Of a stretch of 64,000 nucleotides of DNA, positions 1 to 10,579 are shown piece after piece. The position numbers and the translations under genes were made by a program. A model generated the notes under the pieces. That model was given only the letters and a program-made list of their open reading frames with translations, had not been told where the DNA came from and searched no databases. How positions within the stretch are numbered: position 1 is the stretch's first letter; every line of letters starts with the position of its first letter. The DNA lies in assembly GCA_020746875.1 (NCBI GenBank), contig JAGTJL010000003.1, positions 1,984,001-2,048,000 on the forward strand. Direction: 5' to 3'. This DNA is from Rhexocercosporidium sp. MPI-PUGE-AT-0058 (Eukaryota; Ascomycota; Leotiomycetes; Helotiales).

Positions 1-72
1 ATTTCCACAAGATCAATAACACACACGTTAAAACTCCCTTCTTTTCAAACGTCTCCAATTATCTCGCGCAAA

Positions 73-915
73 ATGGCATCAGCTTCCCTACCCGGCGAGA
101 ACTTCGAAGTTCGCCAAACATCAACTACTGAAGATTGGCACCCAGACGTAAGTTTTCTCACAATGAACACAATCCCCTTTTGGAAAGTCGTTTAAACAGT
201 CCATACTTCCTACTCAACCAATTGAAATGCATGCTAAATCTCGCAAACAGCCTTCAAAGTCCCTTCCTCTCGATAAGGCGAGACAGGCTCTCCTCGATGA
301 CATTATTGCTCTGTACAGCTGCGAGCCTACGATTGAGAGAGTGAAGAGATATACACCCGACTGCGTGTACGATGACCAGTTTGTGTATGCCAATGATAGG
401 CAAGGTCTTCCCTTCTGACTGCCAAAATAATGCTAATAGTGTTTCAGATACAAGATGGCAGGCCAATGGTTCGCTCTTCCGAAACTGTTCAAAGCGTCCA
501 AGAACGAAGGCTATGAAATCGTCCGCAGTGATGATGAAGTTATTCAATTCAAGAACGAGCAGGTACACTCTACTGGCATTTACCGTCTCTGTAATTTACT
601 GACATCTCACAGTCCTGGACATTCAAGATCATCCCAAAGACCGCTATCATCAATGCCCTCGTAACTCTCTCGTTGGACCCAGAGACCGTTCACAGCGATT
701 TCATTCGGGTCAAGTACCACAAGGACCAGGCGAACGACAAAGACTACAGCCACGAAGGACTTGGCTTCACTTTCAAGAAGTGGCAGGCTGATCAGGTGGC
801 AAAGCACATGGATAGCAAAGAGGTTGAAGCTTTCGAAGCTGATAGAACCGCGGGCAAGGAGCACGTGAGAAAGTATGGTGATGGAAAGGGAGAGGCTCCC
901 GAAAAGAATCTGTGA
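73..915 (+). CDS. NTF2-like (SnoaL-like) conserved fungal protein, 213 aa
   Basis: Four exons: 73-147, 251-399, 448-562 and 613-915, giving 213 residues. The N-terminal half has the usual SnoaL/NTF2-like layout: a helix with LDKARQALLDDIIALYS, then ERVKRYTPDCVYDD and FVYANDRYKMAGQWFALP, followed by strands that include QSWTFKIIP. The C-terminal third is lysine- and glutamate-rich and probably helical. The family is a small cone-shaped fold used by both enzymes and binding proteins, so I cannot assign a substrate. The second intron is only in frame if it uses a GC donor (gcaagg at 400) with the cag acceptor at 445-447; the nearby GT would shift the frame and lose the ANDRYKMAG junction. The first ATG lies 72 bases into the window, so the promoter is mostly outside. 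An AATAAA follows the stop. The gene is secure; the fold call is from pattern memory. Confidence 0.82.
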
Positions 916-978
916 GGGGTGTGTGATGTGATGCCATCCGAACCAAGTGGTTGGACTGCATATACTGTAGCAGAATTC

Positions 979-984
979 AATAAA
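979..984 (+). terminator. AATAAA polyadenylation-type signal
   Basis: A canonical AATAAA lies 64 bases after the stop codon of the NTF2-like gene, a normal distance for fungal 3' end formation. It is seen in the sequence; its use is inferred. Confidence 0.5.
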
Positions 985-2114
985 GTTTATGATCTGACTT
1001 AAATATTCCGCAACAACATTCGAACTTAAAATGACCCTTAAGTAAACTCGTACACAGGAAAACGGCGTTAATGAGGTACGAAAACTTTCCACCTGAATGG
1101 TCAATTTCCATCGACTCCGTGCCTGGAAGTTGCATGGATTTATTACAAACAGCACAAAAATTCTGCCTTTGCCTTCGCTAAACCTCCTCATATGAATACG
1201 AAGTAATAATGCGATTTTCTAGGCAAGCCGTCCACCAGCTGAGACGACTTGGTCGCCGATTCAGATCCCGTCGAGAATTCGTCTTCTAGAATAATTTAAT
1301 CTCATATCATACATTACTGGATTATGATACTAGATTGCGAAGTCTTGCGGGTTTTTTTTACATTCAACTAAACGTCAATTAGCGAGGATCAACTGTCGAG
1401 AAGGGGTTGTGCCGGAAGGCATCTGATCGTTGGGCCTGTGGCTTTAAGCGAGGAAGCCCCCCTGATTATCCCAGCACTCTTCGGTCGAAGCCCGCCCGCC
1501 CAATAAAAATCTATCCGAGAGTGACCTTCAACATGCATATTACGTATATACACGGTGTCCTTCTACATAGAGAATTGAGATTCCACCGACAAAACAGCCT
1601 GATCGAGATTGGTCGGTAGCGAGGTACGAAGCTACACAGGCTGAGAATACCAAACATAACGCCCAAAAAGTCAGCGACCATCAGAGTAGAGGAGTTAAGT
1701 TCAGTTGCGAGGATATACATTAGAAACAGATGCTAGGTTCTCTGCGTGCGTACTAGTTAAATCCTCTGACGTCGAATTCGTGGTGCCGCTCTATCAGGTC
1801 TCTAACTTAGTGATGATCACGTTCAGTTAGGATTTATCTAGCTGTATTATGTAGTAGTAGTACAGGACAACGCCATGTTATAAAAACTAGAATTTAGCTA
1901 CTCTAGTTTTAAATATAAGGTGGTAGGTCTTGGGTGTAAATAGTACTGAATCTAGCCTTTTTTCCGATTCTCGGTAGGCTAAGACGTAGACGAATCGTCA
2001 AGTTACCGCACTATGACAGACATCCAACCCATGAGATTTGGAGTCACCCACAAAGCGTGCTAAACTAGAAAATTGGAACCCAGACTGGAAAACTACTTTG
2101 GTAGTATAGTCCAG
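985..2114. other. Intergenic, AT-rich, no gene seen
   Basis: No reading frame here has protein-like composition, and no intron signals link the short open stretches. The sequence is AT-rich with short homopolymer runs, such as T8 near 1351. The right end is the upstream region of the 450-aa gene. Antisense open frames over the preceding gene are shadows of its codons. Confidence 0.6.
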
Positions 2115-2121
2115 TATATAA
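2115..2121 (+). promoter_or_regulatory. TATA-like box of the 450-aa gene
   Basis: TATATAA is followed within about 15-45 bases by C-runs and CT-rich sequence, the usual setting of a fungal transcription start. That would give a 5' leader of about 250-280 nt before the ATG at 2424. The leader is CA-rich and contains a 12-base direct repeat (ACAATACCAAGC at 2198 and 2215). The element is visible; the start site is inferred. Confidence 0.45.
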
Positions 2122-2423
2122 GTCAACATTTCCCCCCCTCGCTTAATTCCTCCTTCTCTTCATTTTCAATTAGTTCACCTGCATAACACATCTCACAACA
2201 ATACCAAGCGAAGCACAATACCAAGCTGCAAAGCCACAACCACAAGCTCAGAGTTCAAAGTCTTAAATAAAAGGACTTCTTCAGCTCAAATTCAGTCAAC
2301 GCCTCGAAGCTTCCATCAAAAAGCAAAATCGTCAAACGTCCACACCCTCTACGTCAACGGCAAAGCAAGAAGCATCATCTCAACCTTCACACACTCGCAA
2401 TTCACCCGAATCCATCTATTAAA

Positions 2424-3776
2424 ATGAGCAAGCGAAAAATCGGCTCTGTCCAGGAGGCAGAGCATCCATCAACCAAGAAATCCTTCGTCACTCAACCTTC
2501 CAACTCGACAGAAGCGACTTTTCATCCAGTCATCAACAACGGCGAATCATCCAAGAGACAAAACCCGTCTCTGGACCAAGAAGCTGCTTCCAACAAGAGA
2601 CAGTATACTCCTCCATTATCCTCAATAACAAGACGTCATCAGACCAAAGTCCCTTACACCAAACCAAAACCCAGCAGGGAGTTTCTTGACCCTCTGTTCG
2701 AACGATGGAGGAAAATCAACCCACCTGCATTCAGAGGCCTTCCTCTCGTCCAAAAGCCTACCCCAAAGAACAGCCATCTAAGCGATAATAAGATGAATAT
2801 CGATGCCATCCCCTACAAGCCTCGTCCCAAGAAGACAAAGCAGAAGCGTGTCGTTCAGCCGCAATTTACCATATTCGAGGACAACACAGCAACCGAGGCC
2901 CGCAACCCAACACCAAACGAGAGGACAACCGATCCCAACTCGAGATTCTTCGAATACAATGACGAAGAAGCCATCGAGTTCTACATCTCCCGCATCTGTC
3001 TCGGTACTAAGCGAGTGATACAGAACGCGGGCATGAAATATGCTACTTTTGTCATCGACTGGCTCACTCCCTTGGCAGTCCACTTGGACACCATGACACC
3101 GTTCACCGGTCGAGGCTTCGAAGAGCGCGTGCTTTCTTGGAAGACGAATCAAGAAAGTGGCAAAAAGCATGGGGTTACTCACCCAAGGTGGTTCAAACAC
3201 GAGTTTCCTCCTGAAACGGAGGAATGGTTCACTGTTGAATGTGTGGAGCAATTGGAGGAGCTCATGATAGATGTCCACGACATGGTGACGGACTATACGA
3301 CAGCGGGCGCGCTTCGTGAGGGAGACGTCAAGCAGACCACAAAACACTCTCATCGAACTCTTACTTTGATTGCTGGGTACTGCCTCGGCTTTGGTGGTGG
3401 GATGGATATCGGGAGTCCTGCCTTTGGAGACTATCTCGAGGACGGGAGAAGAAACCCGGTGTTCTTCAGACGATTGACGGCAGCGTGGTCGAATATCATA
3501 AGGCTGTATCTGAACGAAGAATTTGCGAGTTTCATTTCAGCGCGTTCGGTGGAGTGCCATGCTCAGTGGGTGAGCATGGTACGGAAGAAGATTGGCGGCG
3601 ATGTGATTAATTGGGACGTGATGGAGCATTTTTGGGGTGATAGCTTCCCGCCATGTGATACCATGCGGAGCTTTGGAGTGGATGTGAAAAGAGGCGTTCT
3701 GAACAGAGGGGATGTGTTGGATAAGTACGGACCAGAGAGGTATCAGATGGGTGTTGATCAGCTTATGTACGAGTAA
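2424..3776 (+). CDS. Unrecognised 450-aa protein, intronless
   Basis: A single open frame with an ATG in a good context (AAAATGAGC). I do not recognise a family. Residues 1 to about 180 are low-complexity, rich in Lys, Pro, Ser and Gln, with several basic patches (KRKIG, RPKKTKQKR) that could act as nuclear localisation signals. From about residue 180 to the end the protein looks globular, with alternating hydrophobic and aromatic residues, many Trp, and conserved-looking blocks such as YISRICLGTKRVIQNAG, THPRWFKHEFPPETEEWF and YCLGFGGGMDIGSPAFGDY. There is no signal peptide or membrane segment. It sits alone in AT-rich sequence and is a likely lineage-restricted gene. A short FTIFED sequence occurs at residues 148-153. 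That it codes is supported by length and composition; its function is unknown. Confidence 0.72.
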   Translation: MSKRKIGSVQEAEHPSTKKSFVTQPSNSTEATFHPVINNGESSKRQNPSLDQEAASNKRQYTPPLSSITRRHQTKVPYTKPKPSREFLDPLFERWRKINPPAFRGLPLVQKPTPKNSHLSDNKMNIDAIPYKPRPKKTKQKRVVQPQFTIFEDNTATEARNPTPNERTTDPNSRFFEYNDEEAIEFYISRICLGTKRVIQNAGMKYATFVIDWLTPLAVHLDTMTPFTGRGFEERVLSWKTNQESGKKHGVTHPRWFKHEFPPETEEWFTVECVEQLEELMIDVHDMVTDYTTAGALREGDVKQTTKHSHRTLTLIAGYCLGFGGGMDIGSPAFGDYLEDGRRNPVFFRRLTAAWSNIIRLYLNEEFASFISARSVECHAQWVSMVRKKIGGDVINWDVMEHFWGDSFPPCDTMRSFGVDVKRGVLNRGDVLDKYGPERYQMGVDQLMYE

Positions 3777-4449
3777 GATGGTGGGCAGGAAGGAAGATAT
3801 CTGGACGACGAAGGGCCAACGAAAAGTTGGGAACAGAGGGGGAGAATAGGGGTCTATCATGTAGCTAGCATTCCAACACGATACTTTTTCTTTTTCTTCT
3901 CCGGAGAACTACAATGGATGCGAACCATGTGCTTGAAATGTGAAGCTTTCCTCCTCTTGACACCTTGCCATCCGAAAAAAATAGGTAGAGTAATTACAGC
4001 TAATTAAGCCTTGAATTTAGAGGCTAGGGTGATACTTGATGGTTTAAGATGGGACGAAGCTCTTAAGAAGTACTTTACGTCTTTAATATTCGTCCTGGGG
4101 TCGCAAAATTTTTGAACGATAACCATCAGAGTAGATGTGGGTACCACATATTTCAAAAGACTGAGTGGGTATTCGTACTCGCGACTGAAGTAAATGCAAA
4201 GAAGACAGGATGGATAGCAGCAGGATTGATGTGTGATAGGTGAAATCTTCAACGACTACTTGAAGTTGGTGGCCGAGAACCATGATCTTTCTCTAACGCC
4301 CCCAGTACTCTACAAGAATACAAACTAAGAACATGCTTTCATGCAGGCATACTTCTGGCTCGGTCTAGAATTCGGCTCAAACAGCGACAGCTTGTCTCTG
4401 AAGGCAAAGGAAATGTTTCAAATCGCGTTGTCTAATTTCACCTAAATGC
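3777..4449. other. Convergent intergenic spacer
   Basis: This is the 3' space between the 450-aa gene and the M18 peptidase gene, which converge here. It is AT-rich and short open frames on the minus strand lack protein-like composition. I see no RNA gene. Confidence 0.55.
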
Positions 4450-6148
4450 TTAATTCACCAAGATTCGCTCTTCCAACTTCCCAAAGTTCTCAAAGAAGCT
4501 CTCGAAGAGCCTCACTCCATGCTCTACATCATAAACACCGCTAGTCTCCCGGATACTATGCATGCTCAATTGTGCATTTCCCAAATCTAATGTCCGTACA
4601 CCAGTTGCTGCACTCAACATTGGCCCAATTGTACTGCCGCAACTGGAATCGTTCCTCACGACGAACAACTGTAGTGGAACACCCGACTTAGAAGTCGAGT
4701 CCGCAGAGGGTTTGGCACGGCGAGCAACTTCTTGGAGGAGTACGATGCCAGGGGAGTTGGTAGCGTAGCGCTGGTTGGCATTGACTTTGATAACGGTGCC
4801 CTTGTTCATCTCTGGACGGTGGTCAGACTCGTATTTCTGGCTGTAGTTAGGATTCACGCTGTGTGCCATGTCTGCGGAGATGAGGAAGGATGTGGCGAGG
4901 GTTTGTTCGTAGGCTGTTGCTAGGTCTGAATCGTGCTCCCGGATCTGCTCGTAGGAGTTGTCGGAGAGGGAATCTTGATGTCCTGGGAGGACTGAGAGAC
5001 GGCGAAGGACAGCAGGCAGGAGATTTGAAGCTGCTCCTTGCGCAGATGTACTGCCGATCTCTTCATGGTCAAAACACGTTGTTAAACGAATGCACGATTC
5101 ATTATCGAGGGCGGTTGGCGAGGTGAGGGATTCAATCAGACCTTGGACGGCACAGTAGGTCATCCCCAGGTTGTCCAGTCTTGCTGAGAAGATCAACTCA
5201 TTATTGATGCCTCCTATGCAGGCCTTCTGCGTATCGTAGAGAACCATCTCAAAATCAACAACGTCCTCGACCTCCACGCCCGCATGATCCGCAATAATCT
5301 CCAGAACGTATGGATGGTGTCTTTCGGTCATCAGCTTCAATGGCTTGAAATCACCCTCAGTCTCCGTATCCTCCTCTGTCTGCTCCTTCTTCCCTGTACG
5401 GTTCAACTCGGCTGCGACAAGCCCAGCGATAGGGAACAACTCCGTCTCTTTATTTGGGTCGAAAGTCGTACCGCGGTCGAGATGGATCGCTAATGTTGGG
5501 ATTCGCAGGATCGGCCTCTCTACCTTCACCAGCTTCTGCACATAGTTCCCCTTCCCGTCCTTCACCATTGCTCTGCCAGCAATACTCAGATCTCTGTCGA
5601 ACCAAGTATGCCAGATTCCCCCTCCGTAGGTCTCTACTCCCACTTGCATGAACCCCGCGCCAGTCTTCTTGCTCACAGGCTTGAGTCGAAGGCAACACGA
5701 ATCGGTATGTGCGCCAATCATGGCAATGGGGTTCCCTGGCTTCCACTTATGACCGATCGAGAAGGCGACGATGGAGGATCCATTTCGTGTAAGGTAGAAC
5801 TTCCCGCCTGGTCGAAGGGTTGAGGACCAGCTATCGCGCTCTCTGATTTCGGTAAACCCCGCAGCTGTGAGGCGCTTGATAGCAGAATGGACCGCATGGT
5901 AGGCTACTGAAGTATCAACACACATAAACAGGGTAGAATCCTCAGGACAGAGGGTTCAAGAAAGTATATTTACGGGTGGGGGATGCATTAACAAAGTCGA
6001 TGAAGTCGTTTGCTTTGGTGACAGCTGCAGAGACTTTCTTGGAAGCTGCCATATTGCCGGAGTTGGCTGTAGCGTATGATCGTCGGAGGCTTTGCGAGAT
6101 CTGGGCAATGTTCATACGAAGGATGTGGTCATAGACTCGTCCTGGCAT
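4450..6148 (-). CDS. APE4: Aspartyl aminopeptidase, M18 family
   Basis: Two exons, 6148-5974 and 5906-4450, give about 543 residues. M18 peptidases are two-zinc aminopeptidases that remove N-terminal Asp or Glu; fungal members are cytosolic or vacuole-targeted. Family blocks are clear: MIGAHTDSCCLRLKP with the first metal-binding His, ARLDNL with the bridging Asp, CFDHEEIGSTSAQGA with the catalytic and metal Glu pair, FLISADMAHSVNPNY, and the C-terminal SMHSIRE with a late His. The mature-type start NMAASKKVSAAVTKANDF is preceded by about 32 residues from the ATG at 6148, or 21 from the ATG at 6115; these contain RRSYATA, which looks like a mitochondrial presequence. Exons join as SPT-LAYHAV, close to the family's SPTPYHAV. 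Function is secure; the start and any dual targeting are open. Confidence 0.93.
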
Positions 6149-9100
6149 GTTTGTGAAGCTCTCACGGTGAGCCTACGCCAGCCCTCCAGCTCTGGAATCT
6201 CCACTATTCCCGAAAGAGCTTGGCTGCCGTCAGCTGAGTCGTGGCAGGAGGAGTCTACATCCAGTAAATAGAAGCCATTAAAGAGAGTCTTTAGTATAGA
6301 AATGTAGAGAGAAAGCAAAATGCGGATATAGAAATGAAATAAGTATGTCATTTGCCTAGGCTTTTCTTGTAGCGCCATGATAAGCATTGCTTACCATCCA
6401 AGAATCAAGAAAAGCAGGACAAGTGGGCACTGACACAGGAAAGCACTTACTCTGTATGAAAACGGTTATAAACAGAAATTGAAATATACTACCAACAGAA
6501 CATGGCTACGCCAACTGGTAGAAAGTGAAGTATAATAGAGGAACCGGTGTTCATTGATAGATGATGTTGGCAGACTAAGAAGTCAGGTTTATGAGATGAG
6601 CGCTAGGCTCCATCAGGCCAAGAGGCTTTCCTGCTGTCCAAGGTCACGATCAACTGAAGCTTGAGAATTTCCAACGTCGCCTTCTTGCCAGTTTTCGGTC
6701 CACTTGAGTTCCTGCAGTATTTCCAAAGACTCAAGCTCTCTTCAGAGCCCTTGAATTGTCATCCCATATTCGTCTCAGCTAGACTTTCGAGCTCCTGATT
6801 CTTTCCTCTACACTCTTACATAGCAGCGGTGAGGAGTCGAGAAGTTTGTCAAATTCTATGGGCACGATATGCTTGCAAGCGCAAGGATTCTACCCTCTGT
6901 TGAAGTATAGATACGAGATTTCAGAATCTAAAGCTTGTTGCGATCGGCAAGACACACGAGCCATAGCTACTGAAAACGTCGCTGAACCATCTCTTGGAAG
7001 GAACGGCTTGTCCCGAACGTATCCTGAGAGAACATTTGTCTAGATTTCAAGATAGTTTGCTGTAGAGACAAACTCTCCTCGCGGGAGTCACCCGGAAGAC
7101 GCGACTGTTTCTCGATTCCTGCACTTCATTCCGTTGTCTCACTACTTACTACTGTCATTATCTCCCCACGGGCGCGACGATCTCTCAACGCCTATCTTGG
7201 CGAGAAAGTCTCACACCGCGGGGATATATGTATGAAGATCCCTAGCAGTAGCTTTCACAGGAGTGCACTTTCAGAGTTTCAGTCTATGTTCACTGCGTGG
7301 CTTGTGGATGACAGCCGTCGACACCGAGGTTTTATTTTCGAAGTTCAGAATGCACGAGATAGAGACATGGTTTCTAATGGCCTCGACTCACAACTACCGA
7401 GGTGTTTTCACGACATAGAGTTTCGGTAGATGATGAGTCCTCGAGGGGTTACAGAAGCTGATCAATGGTGAGGAGGAAGTTCGAGGAGAAAAGAGTTTGT
7501 TTCACTAGTGCTGCACGAAGGCTAAGTCACGGAAGCTATCTGTTCTCCCCGCAGCCCTCAAGGCGAGGGGAAAGAAGGTGAAACCACTGCGAGGAGGTCT
7601 GGCAGAGACCATCGTCGTTCGGATATGCAACTTTCGCACACAAGACGTATATCATCCTACGTTGTTGTCTTTGGAAGATCTAAAAATATCTCTTGCTACC
7701 CGTTACCAGCAAATGCAGGACGTTCGCGTGCCAAGCAAGGTTCTTTTTGGCTGAATGGGAGATGTTTGACAATTATTTCCACTGCAGATGTGCGTCTATG
7801 GTGGCAGCAGAAATGAAGTACGGTGTGCTACACGACAGGAAGATAGGAACATATGAAATATGGCTTGGGGGTTGTGGGTTGGGACGAACAGTTTCTGTTT
7901 TCTTCATGCATGATGCCCAGACCAGATCGATGAACCCAAAGCATAAGATTCCGGCCGCCTGTATAGCGGTTCGTGTGAACACATCTCTTAAGGTTAATTT
8001 TCACTTGGATGCACAGAACGTTTGGTTTACCTAGAGTCTGGGCTTTGCTATGTGGGATCTTCGAATGAGCGGTGTTGGGATGATGGTTTGGTGTTATTGG
8101 ATCAACGCGAAGCAAAATTGTGGATGCCCCCTTAGCACGATGAATTTCCCGCCTCAACAGAAAGGGGGAAAATTGAGGGAAATGGCTGGTGTATATCACA
8201 TCCTGGTGATAACGCCTAGGTCTCGGTACTTGGTCTTCGGTGTTGTCTAAGACCAGAAGTGGATGAGGCTCGTGTTTTCGCAATTGGACGGTGGTTGGAT
8301 AGATGATCTGACTTGTCGTCCGGGTTTAAACTTATCGATCAGATTGTCATATCTTTCTACAGCGAGAGACGAGTTACAGGAATATCGTCGTCAGTGGTCA
8401 GATGAGATCTGGAGGTCAGACGATTTGGGCCGAGCGGAGAGGACATGACAGAAGGCTGGGGGTGGTCGGGTCTTCGATCTTTGGCGCGATGAAAAAGAAA
8501 GCAGCATCCGAGAGCTCAGATCGACCATCGATGGAGTTTTCCTTATTCCGGAGGATTTTCAAGGGTCATGGATAGGCTGTGTCAAGATGTTGGTGATTGG
8601 TGGTTGGAAAGGAGCGCCGATGGCTGGAAATGCGCGTGAAATCCGGATGTTTGTTTTGAATATTGTGAAGGTGGTTGGATTGATGGCTGGTGACTTATTT
8701 GATGGTTGTATGAGCGGGAGATTCTGAGGTTGATATTACTTTGGTGAGGCAATGAGCGTTTCAACGATTTCCCGACGGCGGCGGGAGCTTCCGTACGCTG
8801 TTTTCAGATATCACAAGTCAGGAGAGAGTTTTGAGTGAGAAGGAAATGAGCGGAGGATAATACCGAGGAAGAACTGTTGAAGTTGCTAGGTTTCCTCATG
8901 GCTCTGGCTCTATATGGCTGTGTACTAAGTTTGCAACAGTAGCACGGCGTCGCCAGCCTCGAAGTGTTCATATTGCAGCTTTATTATTGCTGCATTAGGA
9001 CGATCAACTCGACACGATGGACGATTAGTCGGCTGGTAAAAGGAAGGGGATGCATTATTTTGACACGGGAAGTCGGCGACCAGTTTTCAGTTCACATGCA

Positions 9101-10550
9101 AATATGGCAAGATCGACGTCATAAATATGTTTATTAATGAAGGTAAATCTGTTCTACCTTGCGAGTACGAGAAGTCGTCGAGGACCGACCTAGCATGCAG
9201 GCCAGACCATCTTGAGCTTCTTGCAGCCGACTGGGGAGCTCTGTCGGTACCAACAGTCCAACAAGTCGACCTCATCAGACCGACAAAGGTTCCAGAGGTT
9301 TCCAAACGAATTTATCCTATGCATCTGTTTGCAGCATCCACCGAATCCACTTTCACGTCTGCTCATCTGCTGTGCGAGTACTAACTAAGTCGGTCAACTC
9401 CATCTCTCCACTTGCTGTCAAAAGACCTCACGCACCACGATGATCTTGCCTAACGTAGCAAAACATGGATCGGGAGACTTTGGGTTCTTAACATGTATTA
9501 TTTGCGCCAGGAACTCGGCCAGAAACATACTTCAGGAACGGTCTCAAACTCAAAAGGCCCATCTAAGACATCACTATCGCCCTGGACCCTGAAAGCTCCT
9601 CTTCCAGCCTTGGCCGAGCCACCGAGATTCTCTTCTCAAGGACCTCCTTCCAGACCAGGTCATGCCTGTCTTTAATATAACTGGGTCTTCCTTCCTTCAG
9701 TGGGGAAACTGTGGACGAGAGATTCGACGACGAGGTGTGTGTGGAGCTTCCCATGATGCCGGGAAAAACGAACAGACTGGAGAAGAGAACGGAGCACGAC
9801 CACCCCCATCTCATCCCCATCTCACTCTGCCAGCCACCAACGTACGTGCGACTGCCAACCTTCATCCCTAACGTCAAAGAGCGATGATAAATGCGGTGGT
9901 AATAGTCCAGCCATCCGCGATGTCATTGAAGGACGTCAACGCAATAACATTGCTTTGATAATTTCAACAAGATCGATCGGTGTCTGAGGCTAGGTCAAGG
10001 GTCGATATCGTTATTAAAGTGACAGGCAGGGGCACTCTAGACACTGGCTTCTGATTTGCCAATTCGGCCTTCGGCCACAGTGAGGCTTTTCAACGGGCCA
10101 GGGTAACACAATTAACATACCCCTGCCTGCACAACTCCAGAAAGTTCAAGGCCAACTCCACTTCTTCCCCCCAGTGTTCTCTCACTACTGCAGCTGCAGC
10201 TGCACCCAAGCTTCATTTGTGATGTGATTGAGGATCTCCAATCTTCTGTGCGCCGCGGATGAGCCGTCCCTTGCTCGCTATCTTCGCGTCCAAAGAAATC
10301 ACTCTTCTGGTTGACGAGGTTTTGAATGCTACTGCATGCTTGCATATGGCTGTATGCGGAAACAGCTGGTCCGTCTGGACGGGTACGGACAAGAGAACGA
10401 GGACACATGCTCCGTAGCCAGGCAGCTTAGAGAAAAGACCCAGAAAGGACAACATCGGAGCTGCTGATTTTCTTGCAGATGCAGAATTCTCATTGGTCAG
10501 ATCGGTTGTGCAGAAGTATTCCGAGGGGCCACTACAGTATGAGCTCATTA

Positions 10551-10579
10551 TTATCTTTGATTATCTTTGATCATCTTTG
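10551..10579. promoter_or_regulatory. Triple 10-bp repeat with two GATA-factor sites
   Basis: TTATCTTTGA occurs twice in direct succession, followed by an imperfect third copy (TCATCTTTG). Each perfect copy carries AGATAA on the minus strand, matching the HGATAR core bound by fungal GATA factors such as nitrogen and light regulators. It lies about 3.6 kb upstream of the CRIB gene. The repeat is seen; binding is inferred. Confidence 0.4.

Noticed and set aside
607..1191. 194-codon minus-strand open frame over the NTF2-like gene
   Set aside because: It lies opposite real exons and continues into the 3' flank; its composition is Ser/Leu/Phe-rich and random, so it is a shadow of the true gene.
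2778..3353. 191-codon minus-strand open frame inside the 450-aa gene
   Set aside because: Antisense to a longer, better-composed frame; no start context or family-like sequence.
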